Shown here piece by piece: positions 7,525 through 15,000 of a stretch of 64,000 nt of DNA. How positions within the stretch are numbered: position 1 is the stretch's first letter; every line of letters begins with the position of its first letter. Location: assembly GCA_017471825.1 (NCBI GenBank), contig JAFURQ010000007.1, forward strand, positions 62,001-126,000, written 5' to 3'. The notes beneath the pieces were generated by a model, which worked only from the letters and a program-made list of their open reading frames with translations, was not told where the DNA came from and searched no databases. Made by a program: the position numbers and the translations under genes. This stretch comes from Clostridia bacterium (GTDB taxonomy: Bacteria > Bacillota > Clostridia > Oscillospirales > CAG-272).

Positions 7525-9252
7525 ATGGCTAAAAAAATCATTGCGCTGATTGTTTTCGCGTGTACGCTGCTCACGTTGCTCGTGCCCGTGTCATTCGCCG
7601 CCGATGAGTCATCAACCACTCCCATTTCCGCGGAGATTGCCGAGGTCTACGGTGGACGCGACGGAATGATTTCAATGACGTTTGACGACGGATATTATGA
7701 AACCGCCGTGCTTTTGCAAGAGCTTTTTGAGCAGTATGATCTTTACGGCTCTCTTATGCTGATAACACAATATACAAAGCTGACCGGTACCGGTTCACAG
7801 TACGGATCGGTAGAGGGCTTGTCCGCTCTTTTTGAGCAGGGAAGGCTCGAGCCTCAGAACCATTCATACAGCCATACAAGGCTTGACTCTACGGGTGATC
7901 CCAATGATCAAACAGAGGCTGTTTTTGAGCGCGAAATGCTTGATTCCAAGACAACGCTTGAAGAATACTTCCCCGATTACGATTTTATAAGCTTTGCAAT
8001 TCCCTACGGCTCAATGACCGATGCCGCGCACCAGTACGGCAACCCCATTTACTACGCGCTACGTACAACCGGAATCGGCGTTCAGTCGCTTGACCCCGGT
8101 TTCTCAAACTCGTACGGAAGCTGGAACAAAATGTACTCCCCCGGAGTTATGCAGCCTCAATATAGAGAGGATCCCGACGCGCAGTGGACCTGGATAAAGA
8201 AGTGTATTGATGACGCAGCAAACAGCTGGTATCTGCCGATAATACACAGAGTCGGCGACGTTGAAAATACCGACCTGCCTCTTGAGGTGGCTCATAAAAT
8301 GTTCTCATACATTTCCGATCTTCAAACAGAGGGCAAGGTATGGGTAACCACCTACTCCAACGCGATCAAGTACGTGCGCGAAAGACAAAATTCCTATGCT
8401 CAGGCATGGGAAGAGGACGGAGTTATCCACCTTCGCGTCACTATGAACGAATATACCGAGGACAACAAGCCCCTTCCTCTCGACGTGTTTAACCATCCTC
8501 TTACCGTTAAGGTGAACGTGCCCAGCAGCTACGGCACCGTCCGCTATACCATAGATGGAGTGGAGCACACCGCGAAAGCCTTCTCCGAGGGTGATGAAAA
8601 CTACGTTTACGTTAACGTACGCCCCGACGGTAGCGACATAAAGCTCAGAATTGACTCAACTCACACCTACGGCGAATGGACAAAGCACGACGCAGACTAT
8701 CACGAAAGAGTCTGCACCGACTGTGGCGTGCTGAACTACGGCGCACACAACTGGGATGAGGGCACGGTTGTCGAGGAAGCCACCTGCATGGACGAGGGCT
8801 TAAAGATATGCACCTGCCTTGACTGCGGCGAAACGTCCGAAAGAACCGTCGACACGAACGATAACCATAGCTTCACTGTCGAAAGAAAAACCGCCGCTTA
8901 CAGAGCCGAAGAAGCTAACTGTCAGCACGGCGATATTTACTATTACTCCTGCGCCTGCGGTGAAAAGGGTACTGAAACCTTTGAGAGCGGCAAAAAGGAA
9001 GAACACGAGTTCGGCAAATGGAAGTATCCAAAGCCCGCTACCGAGACCGAGGACGGCTACAAGGAAAGAGTCTGTGAATACGGTTGCGGTGAATTCGAGC
9101 GCGAGGTTATACCTAAAACAGGAACCTCGGACACAGAACCCAAGAATACTATGACGACGGTTATCATAATAGCCGCAGGCGCCGTAGTGCTTGTCGGTGC
9201 CGCTGTCGTCACAATCGTAATAGTTAAAAAGAAGAAAAAGACTGCCGAATAA
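7525..9252 (+). CDS. Secreted, membrane-anchored polysaccharide deacetylase (NodB domain)
   Basis: A signal peptide (1-25, cut near VSFAA) is followed by a NodB deacetylase domain with the metal motif SMTFDDGYYE and HSYSHTRL, which supply the Asp and His ligands for hydrolysing N-acetyl or O-acetyl groups on glycans. A beta-rich region follows, then about 165 residues with repeated H-x-W and CxxC units (CTDCG, CTCLDCG, CACG, CEYGCG), a pattern found in repeats of clostridial surface proteins. A single helix near 548-570 and a KKKKK tail anchor it with the bulk outside. Likely substrates are peptidoglycan or the cell's own surface polysaccharide; this is inference. Single-gene unit with promoter and terminator. 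Confidence 0.88.
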   Translation: MAKKIIALIVFACTLLTLLVPVSFAADESSTTPISAEIAEVYGGRDGMISMTFDDGYYETAVLLQELFEQYDLYGSLMLITQYTKLTGTGSQYGSVEGLSALFEQGRLEPQNHSYSHTRLDSTGDPNDQTEAVFEREMLDSKTTLEEYFPDYDFISFAIPYGSMTDAAHQYGNPIYYALRTTGIGVQSLDPGFSNSYGSWNKMYSPGVMQPQYREDPDAQWTWIKKCIDDAANSWYLPIIHRVGDVENTDLPLEVAHKMFSYISDLQTEGKVWVTTYSNAIKYVRERQNSYAQAWEEDGVIHLRVTMNEYTEDNKPLPLDVFNHPLTVKVNVPSSYGTVRYTIDGVEHTAKAFSEGDENYVYVNVRPDGSDIKLRIDSTHTYGEWTKHDADYHERVCTDCGVLNYGAHNWDEGTVVEEATCMDEGLKICTCLDCGETSERTVDTNDNHSFTVERKTAAYRAEEANCQHGDIYYYSCACGEKGTETFESGKKEEHEFGKWKYPKPATETEDGYKERVCEYGCGEFEREVIPKTGTSDTEPKNTMTTVIIIAAGAVVLVGAAVVTIVIVKKKKKTAE

Positions 9253-9282
9253 GATACTCGGGCAAAAATCTATACCGCAAAC

Positions 9283-9316
9283 AAAAACCTCCCTTTGCAA
9301 AGGGAGGTTTTTTATT
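9283..9316. terminator. Bidirectional terminator between deacetylase and nrdD
   Basis: AAAAACCTCCCTTT and its complement form a near-perfect stem with T runs on both strands between the two convergent genes. Confidence 0.93.
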
Positions 9317-11490
9317 TAAAGGTGAAGCACTCTGTCCCTTATTTCGGACGTTCTGCCCTGGTTCCAATACTGTGTGCCGATGTATCCGCAGGTACGTCTG
9401 GCAACGTTCATTTTCGCCTGATCGCGATTTTTGCAGTTGGGACATTCCCAAACGAGCTTGCCGTCCTCGTCCTCAACAACGAGAATCTCTCCGTCGTAGC
9501 CGCAGACGTGGCAGTAGTCGCTCTTGGTGTTGAGCTCGGCGTACATTATGTTGTCGTATATAAACTCCATAACGCCAAGCACCGCGTCAAGATTGTTCTG
9601 CATATCGGGAACCTCGACGTAGGAAATAGCGCCTCCGGGCGAGAGAGCCTGGAATTTCGCCTCAAGGGTGAGCTTGTCAAACGCGTCAATCGGCTCGGTT
9701 ACATGAACGTGATAGGAGTTCGTTATATACTGCTTGTCGGTGACGCCCTCAATGACTCCGAAGCGGCTCTGAAGGCATTTTGCAAATTTGTACGTAGTGC
9801 TTTCAAGGGGTGTGCCGTAAAGTGAATAGTCAATATTCTCCTCTGCCTTCCACTTCGCAGTATAGGAGTTGAGCATTCTCATAATTTCAAGGCCGAGCTC
9901 CTCGCCCTCCGGCTCTGTAAGCTTTTTGCCCGAAAGCGCGTACACGCACTCCCAGAGGCCCGCATAGCCGAGAGAAAGGGTGGAATATCCGCCAAAGAGG
10001 TATTTGTCAATAACCTCTCCCTTGGGGAGTCTTGTAAGCGCGCCGTACTGCCAGAGTATCGGTGCGGCATCCGAAAGGGTTCCGAGCAGGCGCTCGTGAC
10101 GTGCGCGAAGCGCTCTGTGGCAAAGGCGCATACGGTCGTCAAACACCGCACGGAATTTCGCCATATCGCCCTCGGCGGTAAGCGCGATATCAACGAGGTT
10201 GACAGTAACGACGCCCTGATTGAATCTGCCGTAATACTTGGGCTTGCCGTCCTCGTCAACGTAGGGGGTGAGGAAGCTGCGGCAGCCCATACAGGTGTAG
10301 CAATGTCCCTCTCCGTTTTTGTCTATCTTGTTCTGAAGCATTATCTTTTCCGAAATATAATCGGGCACCATACGCTTTGCGGTGCATTTTGCCGCAAGCT
10401 TGGTGAGATAATAGTACTTCGAGCCCTCGCGGACGTTATCCTCCTCGAGAACGTAGATGAGCTTGGGGAATGCGGGAGTTATCCACACGCCCGACTCGTT
10501 TTTAACGCCCTGACAGCGCTGCTCGAGCGTTTCCTCTATTATGAGAGCAAGGTCCTCGCGCTCGCGCTCGTTCTTTGCCTCGCCAAGATACATAAATACG
10601 GTGATAAAGGGAGCCTGTCCGTTCGTGGTAAGAAGGGTTACTACCTGATACTGTATGCACTGAACTCCGCGATTTATTTCCTCGCGAAGTCTTGATTCGG
10701 CTATCTTATTTACTGCCGCCTCGTCCTCGACGCCGATTTCTGCAAGCTCGCGCTTTACAGACTCGCGGATCTTTTTGCGGCTGATGTCAACGAAGGGAGC
10801 AAGATGTGTAAGGCTTATCGACTGACCGCCGTATTGGTTAGAGGCAACCTGCGCTATTATCTGCGTAGCAATGTTGCAGGCGGTGGAAAAGCTGTGCGGC
10901 TTCTCTATCATTGTTCCGCTGATTACCGTTCCGTTCTGAAGCATATCCTCAAGGTTTACGAGGTCGCAGTTGTGCATATGCTGTGCGAAATAGTCGGCAT
11001 CGTGGAAATGAATGAGTCCTTCCTCGTGTGCCTTAACTATCTCCTCGGGGAGAAGTATTCTGCGCGTAATATCCTTCGAAACCTCGCCTGCCATATAGTC
11101 ACGCTGAACGCTGTTGACGGTGGGGTTCTTGTTTGAGTTTTCCTGCTTTACCTCCTCGTTATTGCACTCGATAAGCGAGAGGATTTTCTCATCGGTTGTA
11201 TTGGATTTTCTTATCAGAGCTCTCTTGTAGCGATAGGTTATGTATGCCTTTGCAAGCACAAAGGCGCCGAGGCGCATAATCTCCTCCTCGACCATATCCT
11301 GAACCTCCTCCACGCTGACAGCGCGGCGAAGCTTTTCGCATTTTTTCTCTACTCTGTCGGTGATTTTTTTGATTTCACCTTCCGAAATTTTATCGGCATC
11401 CTCTACCGCGGTGTTCGCGTTTACAAGAGCCGCGTATATTTTTTCCCTGTCGAAAACCACTTCGGTTCCGCTTCTTTTTATAAGCTTCAT
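9316..11490 (-). CDS. nrdD: Anaerobic ribonucleoside-triphosphate reductase (class III)
   Basis: NrdD reduces ribonucleoside triphosphates to deoxy forms under anoxic conditions through a glycyl radical. The 724-residue protein has an N-terminal ATP-cone (about 1-95) for allosteric control, the barrel domain, a C-terminal zinc site (CHVCG and CPNC) and the radical motif RTCGYIG with Gly 702. The activating enzyme NrdG, often the next gene, is not found here: the following sequence is a terminator and an opposing gene. The promoter carries two NrdR boxes, so repression by NrdR is expected. Confidence 0.96.
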   Translation of the reverse strand: MKLIKRSGTEVVFDREKIYAALVNANTAVEDADKISEGEIKKITDRVEKKCEKLRRAVSVEEVQDMVEEEIMRLGAFVLAKAYITYRYKRALIRKSNTTDEKILSLIECNNEEVKQENSNKNPTVNSVQRDYMAGEVSKDITRRILLPEEIVKAHEEGLIHFHDADYFAQHMHNCDLVNLEDMLQNGTVISGTMIEKPHSFSTACNIATQIIAQVASNQYGGQSISLTHLAPFVDISRKKIRESVKRELAEIGVEDEAAVNKIAESRLREEINRGVQCIQYQVVTLLTTNGQAPFITVFMYLGEAKNEREREDLALIIEETLEQRCQGVKNESGVWITPAFPKLIYVLEEDNVREGSKYYYLTKLAAKCTAKRMVPDYISEKIMLQNKIDKNGEGHCYTCMGCRSFLTPYVDEDGKPKYYGRFNQGVVTVNLVDIALTAEGDMAKFRAVFDDRMRLCHRALRARHERLLGTLSDAAPILWQYGALTRLPKGEVIDKYLFGGYSTLSLGYAGLWECVYALSGKKLTEPEGEELGLEIMRMLNSYTAKWKAEENIDYSLYGTPLESTTYKFAKCLQSRFGVIEGVTDKQYITNSYHVHVTEPIDAFDKLTLEAKFQALSPGGAISYVEVPDMQNNLDAVLGVMEFIYDNIMYAELNTKSDYCHVCGYDGEILVVEDEDGKLVWECPNCKNRDQAKMNVARRTCGYIGTQYWNQGRTSEIRDRVLHL

Positions 11491-11542
11491 ATCAATTTTC
11501 TTACCTTATTTTTCTACTTGTTATTTTGTGAGTGCGAGAAAC

Positions 11543-11595
11543 ATTATACACTATATCTTGTATAAAAGTCAATAGTAAAAACCAATATATTGTGT
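11543..11595 (-). promoter_or_regulatory. nrdD promoter with two NrdR boxes
   Basis: The minus strand has TTGACT (11572-11567), 18 bp and TATAAT (11548-11543). Two 16-bp sequences match the NrdR consensus acaCwAtATaTwGtgt at 14 of 16 positions each: ACACAATATATTGGTT (11595-11580) and ATACAAGATATAGTGT (11563-11548). Their starts are 32 bp apart, three helical turns, the spacing typical of NrdR box pairs. One lies upstream of the -35, the other covers the spacer and touches the -10. Confidence 0.85.
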
Positions 11596-11659
11596 TTTTT
11601 GGGGTGAAGATTTTTGTAGAAAAAAATCGCATAAATTTGTTTATTTTACCGATTGACAA

Positions 11660-11689
11660 AAAAACAGGCACTGAACAGTGCCTGTTTTT
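11660..11689. terminator. Terminator of the XRE gene at 11700
   Basis: AAAAACAGGCACTG, a 2-nt loop and CAGTGCCTGTTTTT form a perfect 14-bp stem with T runs on both sides, just beyond the stop codon of the minus-strand regulator. Confidence 0.9.
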
Positions 11690-11699
11690 ACAAATATTT

Positions 11700-11918
11700 T
11701 CATTTAATCTTTCTCGGTGTGTCGATAAATCCCGCAAGATAATCAAGAGAAACGTTATAGTATTTTGCCAAAGCAACCATACGGTCAAACGGAATAGCTC
11801 TTTTGCCATTTTCATACTGCGCGTAATAGGATTGGCTGGTACCTATAATTTTTGCAATCTCTGCCTGACTCTTATCAGAATCCTCTCGCAGATCCTTTAG
11901 TCTTTGATATACGCTCAT
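11700..11918 (-). CDS. XRE-family transcriptional regulator
   Basis: This 72-residue protein is a lone Cro/C1-type helix-turn-helix: LKDLREDSDKSQAEIAKIIG is followed by the recognition segment TSQSYYAQYENGKR and the tail VSLDYLAGF. It should bind as a dimer to the TAGTTC/GAACTA sites in the divergent intergenic region, one half-site of which lies in its own promoter, so autoregulation is likely. It resembles the regulator at 16289 in its tail. The divergent partner at 12043 is the probable target. There is no toxin or protease domain. Confidence 0.88.
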   Translation of the reverse strand: MSVYQRLKDLREDSDKSQAEIAKIIGTSQSYYAQYENGKRAIPFDRMVALAKYYNVSLDYLAGFIDTPRKIK

Positions 11919-11945
11919 TTTCTACCACCACGTGCTTTTTTGAAA

Positions 11946-12024
11946 ATTATAGCATAAATGAACTAAAAAGGGTTGACTTTAGTTCGCATTTGAACTATAA
12001 TATATTTAGTTCACTTTTAAACTA
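11946..12024. promoter_or_regulatory. Divergent operator-promoter of XRE gene and its partner
   Basis: For the plus strand, TTGACT (11973-11978), 17 bp and TATAAT (11996-12001) form the promoter. The inverted repeat TAGTTC-N6-GAACTA (11980-11997) lies in the spacer. A second, weaker copy TAGTTC-N6-AAACTA is at 12007-12024 over the start of transcription, and a half-site GAACTA (11960-11965) sits in the spacer of the minus promoter, whose -10 TATAAT is at 11951-11946. Confidence 0.75.
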
Positions 12025-12042
12025 CAAACAAAGGAAGAAAAA

Positions 12043-12315
12043 ATGAGAGAAACACTTGAAAAGCTATGGAACGAATATTTTTCAGACGAATGTGCCGTAA
12101 TCGATACGGACGAAGAACGAAAATTAACGAAAAAGGCGGTAGAAATGCACGAAAAAGCAAATGCTTTACTTAACAAAGAACAAGAGGATGCCATAGAAAA
12201 ATACATCGACTCCTTGTGCGACATTGAAGCACACTTTGTTAAAAAGGCGTTTTTTAAGGGGTGTGAATTTGCAATCTCGTTTCTCGCAGAAACGGGAAAT
12301 TTATGGAATGCTTAA
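12043..12315 (+). CDS. Small acidic protein of unknown function
   Basis: I do not recognise this 90-residue protein. It is acidic and predicted to be mainly helical, with the segments ERKLTKKAVEMHEKANALL and KKAFFKGCEFAISFL, and has no signal peptide or membrane segment. Similar small helical proteins are often linked to XRE regulators in Firmicutes. It has an AAGGAAG ribosome site and a strong promoter whose spacer holds the operator of the divergent regulator, so it is probably repressed by it. Its last 4 bp overlap the end of the convergent esterase gene. Confidence 0.7.
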   Translation: MRETLEKLWNEYFSDECAVIDTDEERKLTKKAVEMHEKANALLNKEQEDAIEKYIDSLCDIEAHFVKKAFFKGCEFAISFLAETGNLWNA

Positions 12316-13430
12316 ACGGTACTATCTCTTCCGAATTTTCTATCAAGAAATTCTATATACGCATCCCAATCGGCAGGGTCAAGAAAATGCACTCCGCCGC
12401 GAAGCTGATATCCAACGTCTCCGTCATAAAATCGCTCGCCTGCCTCGGGCATTCTGTCGGGGCATACAAGCCCTCTGCCGCCGAGGAGCTCCCAAGCGCG
12501 AGAGGCATTCAGCGTTGTCAGAAATTCCGCCTTGGGATCCGCACCCCTGTCAAGCGTTGCCGAGCCGACGCACAGATAGCGCGGCGCGATAAGCGCAAGC
12601 AAAAGGCTCTGGTCATACGGCTTTCTGTCCTCGCCGTCGCCGGTATAATCCTTGAAGCGCTCGCAGAACCAATCCCAGCTGCCCGAGCGAAGAAAATCGG
12701 TAATTCTCTCTCCCGCGCCGTGCCGTGAGGATGCCGCGCCGCCATATCCCGAATCGTTTGAAATTGCGGCGGCAAAGCGCTCGTCCTGCGCGGCGCACCA
12801 AAGCGCAGTTTTACCAAGCCTTGAATGCCCTATAACAGCGACGCGCGCGGTGTCAACGTCGTGACGAGATTCTATCATATAGTCAAGCACGCGGCTTGCG
12901 CCGTATGCCCACATTCCTATCTTGCCCCACTCCTCACGACCTCTTTTTTCATCGGTGCCGAAATGCTCGGCTATTCCGCCGGAAAAATCGCCGAAGTGGT
13001 CATCGTTCATCATATCGGTATACACCACGACGCAAAGAGCATAGCCTGCGGCGGTTATTTTTTCTACGGGTATATATTTGTCGGGGACGGGTCTGAATGC
13101 GATATGTAAAAATACAGGCGGCTTTTCCTCTCCCTTTGGAATAAAAAACTCCACGGGAAAGCTCGTTTTTCCTCGCTCTGTTTCAAAAAACAGTCTGACG
13201 CGCTCTCGAAAAACCCGACCGTCATAGGCATCGTTTGAGATGAGCTCACTCTCGCCCCACACTCTGACGGGGATGCGCGGAGTTTTTCCGTAGGAATAGC
13301 GTTCAAGCAGCTCCGTCATTTCCTGTCTGTGCTCCGCCCATTCCTCGCGGGCTACGGGTCTACCGTCTGCGGTCTGCAAAACGGACGGATATTCTCTTTT
13401 TTGAATTTCATCAGTCAAAAGGGTTGCCAT
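12312..13430 (-). CDS. Alpha/beta hydrolase, CE15 glucuronoyl-esterase-like
   Basis: The 372-residue protein is an alpha/beta hydrolase whose nucleophile motif GHSRLGKTALW matches the GxSRxGK signature of carbohydrate esterase family 15, which cleave esters between glucuronic acid and lignin alcohols or similar groups. The likely catalytic His is in RGGVHFLDPADW. Unlike most CE15 enzymes it has no signal peptide (MATLLTDEIQKREYP), so it would act in the cytoplasm on an imported sugar ester, or on another ester. It follows a small membrane-protein gene by 24 bp. A GGAAGGA ribosome site supports the start. Confidence 0.78.
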   Translation of the reverse strand: MATLLTDEIQKREYPSVLQTADGRPVAREEWAEHRQEMTELLERYSYGKTPRIPVRVWGESELISNDAYDGRVFRERVRLFFETERGKTSFPVEFFIPKGEEKPPVFLHIAFRPVPDKYIPVEKITAAGYALCVVVYTDMMNDDHFGDFSGGIAEHFGTDEKRGREEWGKIGMWAYGASRVLDYMIESRHDVDTARVAVIGHSRLGKTALWCAAQDERFAAAISNDSGYGGAASSRHGAGERITDFLRSGSWDWFCERFKDYTGDGEDRKPYDQSLLLALIAPRYLCVGSATLDRGADPKAEFLTTLNASRAWELLGGRGLVCPDRMPEAGERFYDGDVGYQLRGGVHFLDPADWDAYIEFLDRKFGRDSTV

Positions 13431-13454
13431 TTTAATTTCCTTCCCCCAATATTC

Positions 13455-13814
13455 TTACTGCTCTTCGATAAAGGACTTAAACTTTTCGCCCATTTGTTCC
13501 AATTCGGAATCCGCAGAGGGGGTGCCGTTTGAATCGGTTGGCGTATAATGAGAGCTGCGATTCGCCGATACGGTATATTCTCCCGTAGGTGAATAGCTGT
13601 AGGTGCCGCTCGTGCTGTACGAGGTCTGAGTGCCGTTTTTCTTTGAGCGGATGCAGGCGACTATGACTATAGCAGGCCAGCCGATAACGAGTGAAAGCAT
13701 AACCCAGCCGAAGGTATTAAAGCCCTTTTTGTGCGCCAAAACTCCGCACACAATCGGAACCGCGGTTCCAATAATAATATACAAAAAAACAATAATAATG
13801 CTAACTGCTTCCAC
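13455..13814 (-). CDS. Small membrane protein with disordered Ser/Thr/Tyr-rich tail, GTG start
   Basis: This 119-residue protein has two hydrophobic helices (about 3-22 and 33-52) then a polar tail with repeats rich in Ser, Thr, Tyr and Gly. I place the start at the GTG at 13814, which has AAGGAG 6 bp upstream and a consensus promoter at 13861-13889. The reading frame is open for another 76 codons upstream, but that would cross the promoter and the tRNA-Cys gene. Function is unknown. It probably shares a transcript with the esterase downstream. Confidence 0.7.
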   Translation of the reverse strand: MEAVSIIIVFLYIIIGTAVPIVCGVLAHKKGFNTFGWVMLSLVIGWPAIVIVACIRSKKNGTQTSYSTSGTYSYSPTGEYTVSANRSSHYTPTDSNGTPSADSELEQMGEKFKSFIEEQ

Positions 13815-13860
13815 GGTGCTTCTCCTTGCCGAAATTTTAATAGCAATTTGCTTTGTAATA

Positions 13861-13889
13861 ATTATATATAAAATCGAAATAAAAGTCAA
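13861..13889 (-). promoter_or_regulatory. Promoter of the small membrane protein and esterase
   Basis: On the minus strand TTGACT (13889-13884), 17 bp and TATAAT (13866-13861) precede the GTG start at 13814 by about 45 nt. Confidence 0.78.
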
Positions 13890-13968
13890 TCCACACTCAC
13901 ACTTTTTCCATAATGCAATATAATAAGAAGGAAGATGTGCAAAACTTTCTGAAAAAGAGAAAAAACCC

Positions 13969-13997
13969 TTGACAAATCCGAAAGCCTTTGCTATAAT
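13969..13997 (+). promoter_or_regulatory. Promoter of tRNA-Cys
   Basis: TTGACA (13969-13974), a 17-bp spacer and TATAAT (13992-13997) are a perfect consensus, 19 bp before the mature tRNA 5' end. Confidence 0.88.
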
Positions 13998-14016
13998 ATT
14001 AAAGCACGATAAATAC

Positions 14017-14091
14017 GGCGCCATGGCCAAGCGGTAAGGCAAAGCTCTGCAAAAGCTTCATTCCCCAGTTCAAATCTGGGTGGCGCCTCCA
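14017..14091 (+). tRNA. tRNA-Cys (GCA)
   Basis: The acceptor stem GGCGCCA (14017-14023) pairs with TGGCGCC (14081-14087), followed by discriminator T and an encoded CCA (14089-14091). The anticodon arm AAGCT-CTGCAAA-AGCTT gives anticodon GCA, and the T arm CCCAG-TTCAAAT-CTGGG is canonical. It has a consensus promoter and a strong terminator, so it is transcribed alone. Confidence 0.96.
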
Positions 14092-14128
14092 AACAAAAGA
14101 GCACTGCGAGAGCAGTGCTCTTTTGTTT
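14091..14128 (+). terminator. Terminator of tRNA-Cys
   Basis: A 17-bp perfect stem (14091-14107 with 14112-14128) with a GAGA loop, rich in A on one side and T on the other, follows directly after the CCA end. Confidence 0.9.
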
Positions 14129-14132
14129 GGAA

Positions 14133-14294
14133 ATGAAGCGCGCTAACGCGCACGAAAAATGAAGCAGGTCTTCGCCCTATGAAGCGAGCCTTCGGCTCAC
14201 GGAGAGATTAGTGTGCGCTTTGCTTCACGGCGGCAACTCCGCCGCTTCATACGAGCGTAGCGAGTGCTTCATATCGACGAAGTCGATGCTTCAT
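14133..14294. repeat. Palindromic 22-bp-period repeat array after tRNA-Cys
   Basis: The 7-mer ATGAAGC occurs at 14133, 14159 and 14179, and its complement GCTTCA(T) at 14222, 14244, 14266 and 14288. The last four are exactly 22 bp apart. Between them are 15-nt inserts of different sequence that can fold: GGCGGCAACTCCGCC, ACGAGCGTAGCGAGT (with a tandem G-A mismatch) and ATCGACGAAGTCGAT. The left half also contains small hairpins such as GAGCCTTCGGCTC. The two sets of 7-mers are mutually complementary. The final copy abuts the -35 of the next gene. Confidence 0.8.
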
Positions 14295-14322
14295 TGACAA
14301 AACGTTGGTTTTATGTTATGCT
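14294..14322 (+). promoter_or_regulatory. Promoter of the four-helix-bundle protein
   Basis: TTGACA (14294-14299) begins on the last base of the repeat array; a 17-bp spacer and TATGCT (14317-14322) follow, giving a leader of only about 15 nt. Confidence 0.7.
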
Positions 14323-14344
14323 TTATTCCAAGGACGGTGATATT

Positions 14345-14698
14345 ATGGCAAACGATAAGCTTTCGGAACAATCTATGGATTTTGCAGTTCAAATTATCAA
14401 TCTCGTTAAGCAATTAAAAGAGCAACGCGAGAGTATTATTTCCAATCAGATCGGAAGAAGCGGAACGTCAATCGGTGCGAACATTTATGAAGCCAAATAT
14501 GCACATGGTACGGCGGATTTTATCTCTAAAATGCAGATTGCGCTCAAAGAGGCGAACGAAACGGGGTATTGGTTAGAGTTGCTTTACAAAACCAATTACA
14601 TCGAAGAGAAACAGTATAATTTTCTTGAATCAAAATGTAAATCTCTCCGAGCTATGCTTGTTTCCTCAATCAACACCGCAAAAAATAATAACAAATAA
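14345..14698 (+). CDS. Four-helix-bundle protein (23S rRNA intervening-sequence protein family)
   Basis: The 117-residue, all-helical protein matches the S23/IVS family (four-helix bundle): the N-terminal helix ELSEQ-like SEQSMDFAVQIINLVKQL, the conserved block QIGRSGTSIGANIYEA, the stretch ADFISKMQIALKEANET and the helix ETGYWLELLYKTNYI. Family members are encoded in intervening sequences of some 23S rRNAs and as stand-alone genes, and are related to the Avd accessory protein of diversity-generating retroelements. Their biochemical role is not settled; nucleic-acid binding is suspected. No reverse transcriptase or 23S rRNA lies near. I use the ATG at 14345, directly after the promoter; it adjoins the palindromic array. 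Confidence 0.85.
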   Translation: MANDKLSEQSMDFAVQIINLVKQLKEQRESIISNQIGRSGTSIGANIYEAKYAHGTADFISKMQIALKEANETGYWLELLYKTNYIEEKQYNFLESKCKSLRAMLVSSINTAKNNNK

Positions 14699-14724
14699 AC
14701 TTCCTTTCGGTATAAAAGAAATAC

Positions 14725-14760
14725 AAAAATAACAGCCGCTTCAATGCGGCTGTTATTTTT
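14725..14760 (+). terminator. Terminator of the four-helix-bundle gene
   Basis: AAAAATAACAGCCGC and GCGGCTGTTATTTTT form a 15-bp perfect stem with a 6-nt loop, T-rich on both strands; it also lies at the end of the XRE remnant. Confidence 0.9.
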
Positions 14761-14911
14761 GCTTATTTGGATTATCTAATATACCGAGGATATAATCAAC
14801 CGAAACGCCGTAAAAATCGGAGAGCTTTATAAGTATATCGGTCGGAATATCCCTTTGCCCGAGCTCGTAATTGCTGTATACCTGCTGTGAGCAGTTGAGC
14901 GCGGCGGCAAG
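14753..14911 (-). pseudogene. 5'-truncated XRE regulator remnant
   Basis: Reading the minus strand gives LAAALNCSQQVYSNYELG and onward to a stop at 14755-14753, about 52 codons. This matches the C-terminal two thirds of the intact regulator at 16289-16504 (SQQVYSNYELGQRDIPTD is shared, as are VDYILGI and DNP). The first 20 or so codons, including the start and first helix, are missing, and an in-frame TAA lies just upstream. Synonymous sites differ widely and this copy is richer in G and C, so it is an old paralogue and not a fresh duplicate. Confidence 0.82.
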
Positions 14912-14935
14912 TAAATATTAAAGCTAAACTTCAAT

Positions 14936-14974
14936 AAAAATCTGAAACAAGAGTAACCTTGTTTCAGATTTTTT
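14936..14974. terminator. Terminator of the membrane protein at 15001
   Basis: A 16-bp perfect stem (14936-14951 with 14958-14973) with a 6-nt loop has T runs on both sides, beyond the stop of the minus-strand gene. Confidence 0.9.
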
Positions 14975-15000
14975 ATTTTATATGATTACTCATTTGATTA

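Noticed and set aside
13815-14042. Upstream extension of the small membrane protein to an ATG at 14042
   Set aside because: It would overlap tRNA-Cys and the gene's own promoter; the GTG at 13814 has a strong ribosome site.
14133-14294. CRISPR array
   Set aside because: The constant part is only 7 nt, the variable parts are palindromes of 15 nt, and no cas genes are present.
14345-14698. Diversity-generating retroelement with an Avd protein
   Set aside because: No reverse transcriptase, template repeat or variable repeat is found nearby; the protein fits the wider four-helix-bundle family.
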